Origin: Stenotrophomonas maltophilia
GTDB lineage: Bacteria; Pseudomonadota; Gammaproteobacteria; Xanthomonadales; Xanthomonadaceae
Assembly (NCBI GenBank): GCA_002386405.1
Contig: DGIP01000049.1
Span: forward strand, 1 to 32,493
Direction of reading: 5' to 3'
DNA: 32,493 nt
Part shown: in pieces, positions 7,884 to 16,812 of the stretch
How positions within the stretch are numbered: the first letter of the stretch is position 1
How the letters are laid out: every line of letters begins with the position of its first letter
Notes under the pieces: model-generated
The model's database searches: none
What the model saw: the letters and a program-made list of their open reading frames with translations, nothing else
Told to the model about the DNA's origin: nothing
Made by a program: the position numbers and the translations under genes

Positions 7884-10874
7884 TCAGAACGTGTAACCGA
7901 CCTGCAGACTGTAGCTGCGGCCGAAGATGCTGGCATAGTCACTGGAGTCACCCAGGAAACTGTTCGGGTCGTAGAACGGCAGGCGGTTGAACAGGTTCTT
8001 GACCGTGAAGCCCAGGCTCCAGTGGTCATCCGGGCGCCAGCCCACGCTCAGGTTGGCGGTCCACCACGACGGCACGCCATCGCACTGGGAAGGGTTCACT
8101 GGCAGCGAGCCGGCGGTGCAGGTGTCCGGGTTGTTGTCTTCGGCATCCACGCGGTCCCACGCCCACTTGGTACCGCCCACGTAGTTCACGAAGAAGCTGG
8201 TGGTGACCTGCTTGTAGGACCAGTCGGCGTTGAACGTGGCACGCATGCGGGGGTTGCCGTAGTAGCCGATGGTGTTGCCGTAGTACCAGCGATCCGTGTC
8301 GTCGATATAGGCTTCCTTGCGGCGCGCGATGGTGGCGGCCACGCCGATGTTCAGCGCGCCCCACTCACCGAGCATGAAGCGGCCGCGCGCATCGATGTCG
8401 AAGCCGTCCACCAGGGTGCGGCCCTGGTTCTTGTACTGGCCCACCACGGCGGCCACGTTGCCCACGCTGTAGCCGGGCAGCGCGCCCGGGCAGCTCACGC
8501 CGCTGGCCGGGTCGGCGCACATCTGCGCCAGCGCGGCCTCGTTGGCCCGATCGTTGTCGCTGATCGGGTTGCGGGTCATCGACAGGATGTCCTGTTCCTT
8601 GCTGTAGTCCGGCGCGGCGATCTCGTTGCGGCGGTAGATGAACCAGTAGTCGGCCGAGATCGACATCCAGCTGGCCGGTTCGTACACGAAGCCCAGCGTG
8701 GAGATCTTGGCCTTTTCCGGCTTCAGGTCCTGGTTGGGCTGGGTCATGCGCGCCACGGTGCGGCTGCAGTCGCTGTTGAGCAGCGTGTTGCCCAGGTCCA
8801 CGTCGCCCGGACGGTTGGACTGGCGCAGCAGGTTGGCGATGGCATTGGTCTCATCGCAGCGGATGTCATCCTCAAAGCCACCGAGCTGGGCGAACACGCC
8901 GCCGGTGCCCGCTTCGGCCAGGCTGGGCGCGCGGAAGCCTTCGGAATAGGTACCGCGCAGCAGCAGCTGCGGCAGCACCTGGTACTTCAGGCCGATCTTC
9001 GGGGCCAGGTTGGCGCTGAAGTTCGGGTACTTGTCCACGCGCAGCGCGGCATCCAGTTCCAGCTTGTCGGTCAGCGGGGCCACGGCTTCGGCGAACAGCG
9101 CGTAGGTGTTGCGCTTGCCATCGAACCACGAGCCGCCCTGCTGGGTGATCAGGCCGTTGGCGGCGTCTTCGTTGCCCGGGGTGTAGAAGGTTTCGCGGGT
9201 GGCGTTGAAGCCGAACGCGGCGCGCACGTCGCCGGCCGGCATGCTGAACAACGGGCCTTCGATCTTGCCATCCAACGTATGCAGGCGGGTCCACGACTGG
9301 ATGTCGAAGGTGGGGTACGCCTCGCGGATCAACTTGGCGTTGGCTTCGTTGATGACGCCGAACTGGTAGGCCGGGTTGTCGGAGATGATCACCCGCCCGG
9401 TGCCCGGGTCGATGGTGTACGGGCCGAACGCGCGTTCGAAGCCTTCCAGGTTCACGTTGACGGTCTGGTAGGTGACCGAGTGCGTGCCGGCGGTGGCGAA
9501 GGCGGTTTCCCAGTTCCAGTCCTCGCCCAGGCTGCCACGCAGGCCGGCCAGCACGCGGTAGCTCTGGTCGGTGTTGCGCTGGCCGAAGTGGCCGTCGCCC
9601 ACGTCCTGCATCAGGTAGTTCAGGCCCACCACGCCGCCCATCATCGCCTTCAGTTCGGGGCTGGCCAGGTTGTAGACGTTGTTCGGCCCCAGGTAAGGCG
9701 TGAGGAACTGGTTGACCGTGTTGCCGGTGTTGCGCGAGTACCAGCTCGAGGGATTGCCGGTCGTGGTGTTGTAGGCGGAGGGGGTGCCTCCGTTGGCGGT
9801 CAGGTCGATGTCGGTGTAGGTGACTTCGGCGAAGGCTTCGGTGCTGTCGCCGATCAGGAAGTGCGAGCTGATGTAGGCGGTAGCGCGCTCGGTCTTGGCG
9901 CCGGCGTCGATCTCGCGGTTCATCCAGGTTTCCCAGATGCAGCGCGTGCCGGCGGCCTCGACCAGCACGTTGTTGCAGCCCGGTGCGGCTTCACGCACCA
10001 GCGCGTTGGTGGTGGGATCGAACGCGAAGAAGCTGCCCGGGTTGAACTCGCCCGGCTTGCTGCCGGTGCCCAGGCGCAGGCCGGGGATGTAGTTGGGGTT
10101 GTTGACGTAGTACTGGGGCGGCCGCTTGTCGTAGAAATCACTGAGCGGAATCGCGTTGCGGCGGTACAGGTTGACCGAGGCGTAGACGTTGTAGCGGTCT
10201 TCGTCGAGGTCGCCGAAGCCGGCGGTGATGCTGCCCTGCTGCTCGCCGTAGGAATCGATGCGCGAAGACTTGTCGGCGGTGATGTTGATCTCCGCACCCT
10301 GGTAGGAGCGCTTGGTGATCACGTTGATCACGCCGGCCACCGCGTCGGTGCCGTATACGGCCGAGGCGCCGTCGGTCAGCACCTCCATGCGTTCGATGGC
10401 GGCGGCCGGAATGGCATCGATGTTGACGAACTGGGTCTGGAAGCCGGCCGGTGCACCGTAGTACGACAGGCGGCGGCCGTTGAGCAGCACCAGCGTGCCC
10501 TGCGCGCCGAGGCCGCGCAGGTTGGCCTGCGAAGCGCCATCGGAACCGGTGAACAGGGAGCGCGAATCCTGCTGGCCCGGGCGCGCGGCCGGCAGGTTGT
10601 CGAGCACCTGCAGCAGCGTGCGCGCGCCCATGTTCTCGATGTCCTGCTTGCTGATCACCTGCACCGGCGAGGAGGTTTCCACATCGCTGCGGCGGATGTT
10701 GGAGCCGGTGACCTGCACGCGTGCCAGTTCGGTGGCGTTGGCTTTTGCCTTGGCATCGGCGGCGGTGTCGTCGTCCTGGGCAAACGCCGGACCGCTCACG
10801 GCCAGGGCAAGCCCCAGCGCGACGGACAAGGGTGTAGCGGGGATGCGGCGATGGCGATGGCGTTCGTTCAACAT
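7884..10874 (-). CDS. TonB-dependent outer-membrane receptor (glycan uptake)
   Basis: A 996-residue receptor. ATG 10874 was chosen because AAGGAG lies just upstream; an in-frame ATG at 10931 would add 19 residues ahead of the signal. It has a signal peptide (ATPLSVALGLALAVSGPAFA), then a plug domain beginning VQVTGSNIRRSDVETSSPVQVISKQ, with LRGLGAQGTLVLLNGRRL and GASAVYGTDAVAGVINVIT. A long beta-barrel region ends in a C-terminal aromatic strand (YSLQVGYTF). The GSNIRR plug start is common among carbohydrate-linked receptors of xanthomonads. Lying between two glycosidase genes and opposite a GalNAc catabolic operon, it probably imports GalNAc-containing oligosaccharides; the ligand is inferred from context. 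Confidence 0.9.
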   Translation of the reverse strand: MLNERHRHRRIPATPLSVALGLALAVSGPAFAQDDDTAADAKAKANATELARVQVTGSNIRRSDVETSSPVQVISKQDIENMGARTLLQVLDNLPAARPGQQDSRSLFTGSDGASQANLRGLGAQGTLVLLNGRRLSYYGAPAGFQTQFVNIDAIPAAAIERMEVLTDGASAVYGTDAVAGVINVITKRSYQGAEINITADKSSRIDSYGEQQGSITAGFGDLDEDRYNVYASVNLYRRNAIPLSDFYDKRPPQYYVNNPNYIPGLRLGTGSKPGEFNPGSFFAFDPTTNALVREAAPGCNNVLVEAAGTRCIWETWMNREIDAGAKTERATAYISSHFLIGDSTEAFAEVTYTDIDLTANGGTPSAYNTTTGNPSSWYSRNTGNTVNQFLTPYLGPNNVYNLASPELKAMMGGVVGLNYLMQDVGDGHFGQRNTDQSYRVLAGLRGSLGEDWNWETAFATAGTHSVTYQTVNVNLEGFERAFGPYTIDPGTGRVIISDNPAYQFGVINEANAKLIREAYPTFDIQSWTRLHTLDGKIEGPLFSMPAGDVRAAFGFNATRETFYTPGNEDAANGLITQQGGSWFDGKRNTYALFAEAVAPLTDKLELDAALRVDKYPNFSANLAPKIGLKYQVLPQLLLRGTYSEGFRAPSLAEAGTGGVFAQLGGFEDDIRCDETNAIANLLRQSNRPGDVDLGNTLLNSDCSRTVARMTQPNQDLKPEKAKISTLGFVYEPASWMSISADYWFIYRRNEIAAPDYSKEQDILSMTRNPISDNDRANEAALAQMCADPASGVSCPGALPGYSVGNVAAVVGQYKNQGRTLVDGFDIDARGRFMLGEWGALNIGVAATIARRKEAYIDDTDRWYYGNTIGYYGNPRMRATFNADWSYKQVTTSFFVNYVGGTKWAWDRVDAEDNNPDTCTAGSLPVNPSQCDGVPSWWTANLSVGWRPDDHWSLGFTVKNLFNRLPFYDPNSFLGDSSDYASIFGRSYSLQVGYTF

Positions 10875-10945
10875 CTTTGGCTCCTTGTGCTTCCGCAGCG
10901 TGGGGCTGCCTGGGTGGGTTTTTTCGGGCAACAGTCACCCGCACC

Positions 10946-10961
10946 ACGGCCGGCGGGCCGT
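10946..10961 (-). other. Intercistronic stem-loop between GH31 and receptor genes
   Basis: ACGGCC (10946-10951) and GGCCGT (10956-10961) pair around a 4-nt loop in the 131-nt gap between the GH31 stop and receptor start. No T-run follows. The rest of the gap shows only the receptor ribosome binding site. Confidence 0.35.
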
Positions 10962-11005
10962 AGTCGGGAAACGGTGGGGAATTCTTTTTTCGATACGTCT
11001 GTGGG

Positions 11006-14000
11006 TTACGGCGACACGATGGTGGCGGTATCGCCCTCCTGTCCGATCAGTGCGGCGTTGGCCCAGTTGCCACACACCTGTGCGGGCTGCGTGCCTTGTG
11101 CGCCCAGCGTGCGCAGGCTCAGGTGCTGCAGGCCGCGGATATCCAGTTCGGGCTTGACCACGCCCGGTGCCTTCACCAGGCCGCTGTCGTAGAGCAGGCG
11201 GTCATCGCCCCAGACCTGGAACTGCATGCCGCCGGCGCTACGGCAGGCATCGTCGATGCCCAGGTCGGCACGCAGCAGGCGCCATTGGCCCTGCAGCTGC
11301 AGCTCGATGCGGCTGGCCGGGCCCACCCCCAGGCCACGGCGGAACAGCAGACCATTCATGCGCATGGGTTGGCCGCCCCGGAAGGCGAGGTCGGCACGCA
11401 CCTGGTTTTGGGTGCCTGCGGGCAACGTGAGCTCGGACAGGTAGCGCTGCTGCGCCGGGCGTTCGGCCACCTGGTGTTCCAGGATCTGGAACGTGGACAG
11501 GGTGATCGGGCCCACGTCACGCGGCTGCAGGGCATCCACCGCGCGGGCCACGTTGCCCTGCGCTGCGGTGACCATGGGCTCGCTGCCGGCCGCGCCATCA
11601 CCTTCGGGGTTCTGCACGCTGAGCACGCGGAAGCGCAGCAGGCGGCCGGCGTGGGCGGGGAAATCGATCTGCTGCAGGTCCTGCTTCAGCGCCAGGCGGC
11701 CGCGCTTGATCGGCTCGCCCCATTCGCCATTGGTGTCGGCCAGGTAGATTTCGTAGTCGCGGATCTGCCCGCTCTTCCAGTGCTGGTCATTGCGCGGTGC
11801 CAGTGCGATGCCATCGATCAGGCGGCGCTCGCCGAAGCCGATCACCCATTCGTGGGCGCCGGTGCGCACGGCCTGGTTGCGCACGGTGCGGAACCAGGTG
11901 GCCGGGTCGTCGTCGAAGGCTTTCTCCAGCTCGTAACCGCGCTCTTCGGCCGGGCGGTTGACCACCAGCAGGCTGTCGGCCGGCAGTGCGCGGCCCAGCA
12001 CGGGGGCGGCCGGGAACGCGTCATCGGCAGCGGCCGGTGCCTGCGCGATATCGAGCTGGAAGGCGAGCGGCTGGCGGATGTCGGTGGGTACGGTGCGCAC
12101 ATGCACGGTGCCGCGGCGTTCGCCCGCGTCGAAGTACCAGCCTTCCGGCGCGGCCTGCCACGCGGCGGCATCTGCCAGCATCGGCAGCACGCGGCCATCA
12201 AGACTTACTGCTGCCGGCCTCTGTCGGCTGAGGACGCGCAGCGCATAGCGGCGCTGTGCCAGCTGCCCCTGGTACTGACCGCGCACGCCATGGATGGTGA
12301 CCTGCACCGGGCCACTGCCCTGCGCCGGGGCCTGCATGGTGACCTGCTGCTGGCTGGATTCGCCCTTCTCGTAGCGGCGCGTGCTGCCGTCGTCTTCGTA
12401 CAGCGTGTACTGCGAGCTGCCCTGCGGGTACAGGTCGAAGGTGACCTCATCGAGCGGCTTCTGGCCGTCGTACAGCATCTCCGGGTACATCGGCACGATG
12501 GCACCGGCGCGCACGAACAGCGGAATGGTAGCCAGGTCCACCGGGCGATCCAGCTGGCGGCCTTCGGCACCGGCCTGCAGCGCGCGGCCATCCCAGTAAT
12601 CGATCCAGCGGCCCTGCGGCAGGTGGATGTCGCGGCGCCAGCCCCGGCTGGCGGCCTGGCTGCGGTAGACCGGCGCTACGAGAAGGTCGCGCCCTAGCAG
12701 GAACTGGTACTTGTAGGTTTCGTTCCAGGCGTTGGGGTCCTCTGGGTAATCCCACATCAGTGCGCGCAGGATCGGCGCGCCGGTGGTGGCCGCGTCGTGT
12801 GCCAGCCCGTACATGTACGGGGTCATGCGCATTTTCAGCTTGAGGTAGTCGCGGTTGACGCTGCGGTAGGGCTCGTCGAACCACCACGGATGCTTGCGCG
12901 CACTGCCCGACCAGCCGGACATGCCCATCAGCACCGGGGTGAAGCTCTTCCACTGCAGGTCGCGGGTGAAGGTTTCGGCGCTGCCGCCGAAGATCGCATC
13001 CACGTCGCCGCTGGCGTAGGCCATGCCCGAAAGGCCCGAGCCGACCAGGGTGGGAATGTGCCAGCGGATGTAGTCCCAGCTGCTGCTCTGGTCACCGGTC
13101 CAGGCCACCGCGTAGCGCTGGATGCCGGCCCAGCCCATCACCGTCCACAGGAACGGGCGCGAATCGGAGTTGTGCAGGATGCCGTTGAACGCGGACTGGT
13201 TTGCGTCCATCGCGAACTGGTAGCCCTTGCCGGTCCACGCCACGTCCAGCTTCTGCACGCGGGTGCCGGCGGTGCCGACTTCCCAGGCGATCTTGTCCAC
13301 GCCGTTTTCGGTCCACAACCCGGTCTTGAAGCCGTAGCCGGCCAGACCCTTCACCGTTTCCGGCAGGCCCTTGTAGCCACAGCCGTAGCCATCGTTGGGC
13401 AGGATCCAGCCGCCGGGCATGTCGTGCGCGCGGTACTGCTTTGCGACGCTGTCGACCACGTCCAGAGTGGTGCCGGTGGCGCCATCGCTCCAGCCTTCGG
13501 GCACGCTGCCGGGCTTCTTGATGTTGTCACCGTCGTTGTAGCAGTCGGCATCACCGTACGAGAACGCCCAGCGCGGCAGCAGTGCGGCGCGCCCGGTCAG
13601 TGCGGTGTAGCGGTCCAGCAGCGCGGGCAGGCCGGCGCCGACGAAGTAGTACGCATCGAAGCGGTCTTCGCGATGCAGCAGTGTCGCCTGGTCGGCCTGG
13701 CGCAGGTCGTAGCTGCCATCGCTCCAGGTGTTGCGCAGCATGCCCCACCCGCGCGAGCTGAGCAGCATCGGCGCCGGGTTCGGGCGGTCGCCCTCTTCCC
13801 AGCCACCGGAATACGACACCTCCAGCTCACGCCCCTTGAAGGCAAACCGCCCGTTCTGCTGGCCACCGCCGACGAACTGTTCGTCGGCCTGGCTGCTCAG
13901 TACCTGCACGCTCTGGGCGGTATCCAGGTCCAGCGGCTGCAGTTCGCGCCACAGCGGCACTACATTGCCGGCATCACGCCGGTCCAACGCCAGGCGCAGC

Positions 14001-14359
14001 GGCTGGCGATGGATGTGCAGTACCAGCGCGTCGGTGCGGATGCGCACTTCATTGCCGTCTTCTTCCAGCTGGAACGGCACGGCGGCAGACGCCTGCGGCA
14101 GCACGATGGGCGCGGCCTTGTCGCCGGCCGGCGCCAGTGCGCCGGTGCGGCTGGTCTGCACGCGCAGCAGGTCGGGGCGCAGCAGGTCCACGCGTACGGT
14201 CATGCCGTTATCGGTGGTCAGGGTCCAGGCGGTGGCCGACGCGGTCGGCTCGGCACGTAATGCGCTCAGGTTGCCCAACGGCGCGGCCAGTGCCGGCGTT
14301 ACGGCCAACAGCGACAGAAGAGAGATGGCCAGTACGGTGCGTCGACAACGGGTAACCAC
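11006..14359 (-). CDS. Secreted GH31 glycosidase with C-terminal discoidin and NPCBM-like modules; probable alpha-N-acetylgalactosaminidase
   Basis: A 1117-residue protein from a GTG start at 14359, preceded by GGGGGCG. The signal peptide is TVLAISLLSLLAVTPALA. An N-terminal beta-sandwich (about 30-235) leads into a GH31 (beta/alpha)8 barrel (about 240-600). Candidate catalytic residues are D372 in KLDVAWTGKG (nucleophile) and D423 in AWTGDQSSSW (acid/base), 51 residues apart. A beta-rich C-terminal part follows, then an F5/8 type C-like module (about 800-930; YELEKAFDDDPATWFRT) and an NPCBM-like end (about 955-1110). The barrel resembles the GH31 subgroup with alpha-GalNAcase activity more than alpha-glucosidases, and the neighbours support this. 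First gene of the minus-strand operon. Its promoter faces agaS. An alpha-glucosidase or xylosidase role is not excluded. Confidence 0.8.
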   Translation of the reverse strand: MVTRCRRTVLAISLLSLLAVTPALAAPLGNLSALRAEPTASATAWTLTTDNGMTVRVDLLRPDLLRVQTSRTGALAPAGDKAAPIVLPQASAAVPFQLEEDGNEVRIRTDALVLHIHRQPLRLALDRRDAGNVVPLWRELQPLDLDTAQSVQVLSSQADEQFVGGGQQNGRFAFKGRELEVSYSGGWEEGDRPNPAPMLLSSRGWGMLRNTWSDGSYDLRQADQATLLHREDRFDAYYFVGAGLPALLDRYTALTGRAALLPRWAFSYGDADCYNDGDNIKKPGSVPEGWSDGATGTTLDVVDSVAKQYRAHDMPGGWILPNDGYGCGYKGLPETVKGLAGYGFKTGLWTENGVDKIAWEVGTAGTRVQKLDVAWTGKGYQFAMDANQSAFNGILHNSDSRPFLWTVMGWAGIQRYAVAWTGDQSSSWDYIRWHIPTLVGSGLSGMAYASGDVDAIFGGSAETFTRDLQWKSFTPVLMGMSGWSGSARKHPWWFDEPYRSVNRDYLKLKMRMTPYMYGLAHDAATTGAPILRALMWDYPEDPNAWNETYKYQFLLGRDLLVAPVYRSQAASRGWRRDIHLPQGRWIDYWDGRALQAGAEGRQLDRPVDLATIPLFVRAGAIVPMYPEMLYDGQKPLDEVTFDLYPQGSSQYTLYEDDGSTRRYEKGESSQQQVTMQAPAQGSGPVQVTIHGVRGQYQGQLAQRRYALRVLSRQRPAAVSLDGRVLPMLADAAAWQAAPEGWYFDAGERRGTVHVRTVPTDIRQPLAFQLDIAQAPAAADDAFPAAPVLGRALPADSLLVVNRPAEERGYELEKAFDDDPATWFRTVRNQAVRTGAHEWVIGFGERRLIDGIALAPRNDQHWKSGQIRDYEIYLADTNGEWGEPIKRGRLALKQDLQQIDFPAHAGRLLRFRVLSVQNPEGDGAAGSEPMVTAAQGNVARAVDALQPRDVGPITLSTFQILEHQVAERPAQQRYLSELTLPAGTQNQVRADLAFRGGQPMRMNGLLFRRGLGVGPASRIELQLQGQWRLLRADLGIDDACRSAGGMQFQVWGDDRLLYDSGLVKAPGVVKPELDIRGLQHLSLRTLGAQGTQPAQVCGNWANAALIGQEGDTATIVSP

Positions 14360-14682
14360 TTCGCCCCCAAAGCCCGCGTTCGGCGGGTGTCCGAAACCAG
14401 TGCGGCCGACTATGGGGCAGGCTATCGAAAGATGTCAAGAAATTGAAAAGAAAAAAGATTAGGAATTCTATCAAAACGAAAGATGATGCAAAGCACCACT
14501 TTCCTTCTGGCTGCTGAATGGGCGGAATTTCCCTTTGTAGTACGCGCAGATAGGCGTCACTAATTGCGCAAGAACCGACAGCGAAAGTGAAAACTGTGAT
14601 CCGGATATCTTATTTTAATCTTTCGATATTTGACATTTCGAAAGAAAACGCTGATCGTGCGGTCGCCCAACAGGAATAGCGA
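14360..14682. promoter_or_regulatory. Divergent control region of the GalNAc locus, with candidate AgaR sites
   Basis: 323 bp of AT-rich DNA between two divergent operons. Minus strand: TTGACA at 14438-14433, 18-nt spacer, CATAGT as -10, driving the GH31 operon. Plus strand: TTGACA at 14630-14635, 17-nt spacer, weak GATCGT, driving agaS. In both, TTTCGA follows directly after the -35 (TTGACATCTTTCGATA on the minus strand; TTGACATTTCGAAAG on the plus). Related CGAAAG or CTTTCG words lie at 14426, 14476 and 14582 and at 14620-14625. TTTC-repeat operators are known for AgaR (DeoR family) in Proteobacteria, and a DeoR gene is in the operon. The sites and promoter hexamers are my reading, not tested. 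Confidence 0.55.
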
Positions 14683-15840
14683 ATGGACGTCACTCTGCTC
14701 CCCGATATGCCCGCCTGGCAGCGCCTTGGTGGCGCGCACACCGCAGAAGAGATCGCGCAGCAACCGGCCCTCTGGTCGGCGTTGACCGACGTGCTGGAGG
14801 TGGCCCGGGAGCGCATCGATGCGTTCCTGGGGGACGCGCTGCGCCAGCCAGGCCAGCGGGTCATCTTCACCGGCGCCGGCAGTTCGGGCTTCATCGCCGA
14901 GATGGTTGCCGACCAGATCAATGCGCAGTGGCCGGCGGACGTCCGCGCCATCCACACCACCACCCTGCTCACCCACCCGGCGCTGTACCTGCAGCGCGAC
15001 CGCCAGACCCTGCTGGTGTCGTTCGGGCGCAGCGGCTCCAGCCCGGAAAGCGTGGCGGCGGTGGACCTGGTGCGGGCGCAGGTGGGCGACGCGCGCTTCC
15101 TGGACATCACCTGCAACGCCGATGGCGCGCTGGCCCAGCGCGGGCAGGGCCGCAGCGACACCCTGTCGCTGCTGATGCCGCCGGCCAGCTGCGACCGTGC
15201 CTTTGCCATGACCAGCAGCCTGAGCTGCATGCTACTGGCCGCGTTGAGCGTGTTCGACGGCGCGCCGTGGGCCGAGCGGATCGCGCGACTGCGCAGCCTG
15301 GCCGAACGCGGTACGCAGGCCGTGACCAATTGGGATGCCCCGGTCGCCGCGCTGGCGCGCACCGATATCTCGCGGGTGATCTACCTCGGCAGTGGTCCGC
15401 TGGAAGCGACCGCGCGCGAAGCGGCGCTGAAGGTGCTGGAACTCACCGCTGGCCGGGTGCTGGCGCTGGCCAACACGCCGCTCGGGTTCCGCCACGGCCC
15501 GAAGTCCACGCTCAACGGCACTACGTTGGTGGTGGTGCTGCGCAGCGCGCAGCCGCTGGCGCGACGCTATGAACAGGACCTGCTGGAAGAGCTGCGCCGC
15601 GACGGCATCGCCGCGCGCGTGATCTCGGTCGGCCCGGCTGGCAGCGATAGTGCCGACGGCGACTTCCTGCTGGATGTGCCTGCCCTGCCCGATCCGTGGC
15701 TGGCCCCGCTGTGGCTGGTGATGGCGCAGTGCTTCGCGCTGCAGCGCTCGGCCGCGCTTGGCCTGACCCCGGACAACCCGTTCCCGGATGGCACGGTCAA
15801 CCGCGTGGTGCAGGGCGTGACGATCCACGACCATGGCTGA
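14683..15840 (+). CDS. agaS: Galactosamine-6-phosphate isomerase/deaminase (SIS-domain, AgaS)
   Basis: A 385-residue protein with two sugar-isomerase (SIS) domains. The first has FTGAGSSGFIAEMVADQ (about 62-78) and SFGRSGSSPES; the second has IYLGSGPLEATAREAALKVLELTAGR and TPLGFRHGPKS. This is the layout of AgaS, which converts galactosamine-6-phosphate to tagatose-6-phosphate and ammonia, rather than of GlmS, because the glutaminase domain is absent. AGGAA precedes ATG 14683. First gene of the plus-strand operon; its last bases overlap the start of the kinase gene. A glucosamine-6-phosphate deaminase role is possible, but the kinase, AgaZ and glycosidase neighbours favour the GalNAc pathway. 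Confidence 0.85.
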   Translation: MDVTLLPDMPAWQRLGGAHTAEEIAQQPALWSALTDVLEVARERIDAFLGDALRQPGQRVIFTGAGSSGFIAEMVADQINAQWPADVRAIHTTTLLTHPALYLQRDRQTLLVSFGRSGSSPESVAAVDLVRAQVGDARFLDITCNADGALAQRGQGRSDTLSLLMPPASCDRAFAMTSSLSCMLLAALSVFDGAPWAERIARLRSLAERGTQAVTNWDAPVAALARTDISRVIYLGSGPLEATAREAALKVLELTAGRVLALANTPLGFRHGPKSTLNGTTLVVVLRSAQPLARRYEQDLLEELRRDGIAARVISVGPAGSDSADGDFLLDVPALPDPWLAPLWLVMAQCFALQRSAALGLTPDNPFPDGTVNRVVQGVTIHDHG

Positions 15841-16774
15841 GCAGCGCATGCAGACCTGGTATGGCATCGACATCGGCGGCACCAAGATCGAGCTGGTGGC
15901 CTGCGACGCAGCGCTGACCGTGCATTACCGCCAGCGCGTGGCGACGCCGACGAATGACTACGCGGCCTTTGTGGCCGCCGTCGGCCAGCTGGTCGACGAT
16001 GCGGATGCCGCGCTGGGCACGCGTGCCGTTGCCGTAGGCCTGGGCCTGCCCGGCGTCCGCGATCGCGACAGCGGCCGCCAGTTGAGCGCCAACGTGCCCG
16101 CGCTGAGTGGCCACACGGTGGGGCATGACCTGGAAGCACGGCTGCAGCGCCCACTGGCCCTGGGTAACGACCTGCAGTGTTTCGCCCTGTCCGAAGCGCA
16201 CGACGGCGCCGCCGCCGGCTACCCCAGCATGTTCGGGGTGATCCTGGGCACCGGTGCGGGCGGTGGCTACTGCCTGGACGGAAAGCTGGTGGCCGGCAAC
16301 AACGGCATTGCCGGAGAGTGGGGCCATTGGAGCCTGCCGGCCACACTGCAGCTGCGCCATGACCTGCCCTTGCTGGACTGCGGCTGCGGCCTGCGCGGCT
16401 GCCTGGAGCGCTATGTCTCCGGCAGCGGCCTGGCGATGATCCACGAACGCCATGGCGGCCTGGCCTGCGACGCAACCGCCGTGGTGGAGCAGGCGCAGGC
16501 GGGCGACCCGATCGCGCTGCAGGCGCTGGCCATCCATCGCGACCTGCTCGGCTACAGCTTCGCCAGCCTGATCCTGGCGCTGGACCCGCACGTGATCGTG
16601 CTGGGGGGCGGGCTGTCGAAGCTGGAGCAGCTGTACCGCGACCTGCCTGCGGCCATTGCGCCCTACCTGTTCAACGGGGTGCGCGTGCCGCCGATCCTGC
16701 CGCCGGCCTTCGGCGATGCCGGCGGTGCACGCGGCGCGGCGCTGCTGGCGCGCCAGCACCATCCCGCGCACTGA
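15833..16774 (+). CDS. agaK: ROK-family N-acetylgalactosamine (hexosamine) kinase
   Basis: A 313-residue sugar kinase. The phosphate-binding motif is DIGGTKIE (13-20), the expected catalytic Asp is D113 in GNDLQCFAL, and GTGAGGGYCLDGKL follows. The ROK zinc site is H165 in GEWGH with CGCGLRGC (C183, C185, C190). Start ATG 15833 overlaps the agaS stop by 8 bp; ATG 15848 is an alternative that removes five residues and keeps every motif. In the Shewanella-type GalNAc pathway a ROK kinase (AgaK) phosphorylates GalNAc at C6 after permease uptake. No PTS genes are present here, so a dedicated kinase is required. Sugar specificity is inferred from context. Confidence 0.85.
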   Translation: MAEQRMQTWYGIDIGGTKIELVACDAALTVHYRQRVATPTNDYAAFVAAVGQLVDDADAALGTRAVAVGLGLPGVRDRDSGRQLSANVPALSGHTVGHDLEARLQRPLALGNDLQCFALSEAHDGAAAGYPSMFGVILGTGAGGGYCLDGKLVAGNNGIAGEWGHWSLPATLQLRHDLPLLDCGCGLRGCLERYVSGSGLAMIHERHGGLACDATAVVEQAQAGDPIALQALAIHRDLLGYSFASLILALDPHVIVLGGGLSKLEQLYRDLPAAIAPYLFNGVRVPPILPPAFGDAGGARGAALLARQHHPAH

Positions 16775-16812
16775 GTCATTTCCTTCCGTTCCGCTGCACC
16801 TGGAGTGTTGCC

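Noticed and set aside
8022..11192. A long open frame on the plus strand antisense to the TonB receptor
   Set aside because: It mirrors the receptor codon structure in GC-rich DNA, has Val/Ala/Gly/His-rich low-information translation, no ribosome binding site and no recognisable domain.
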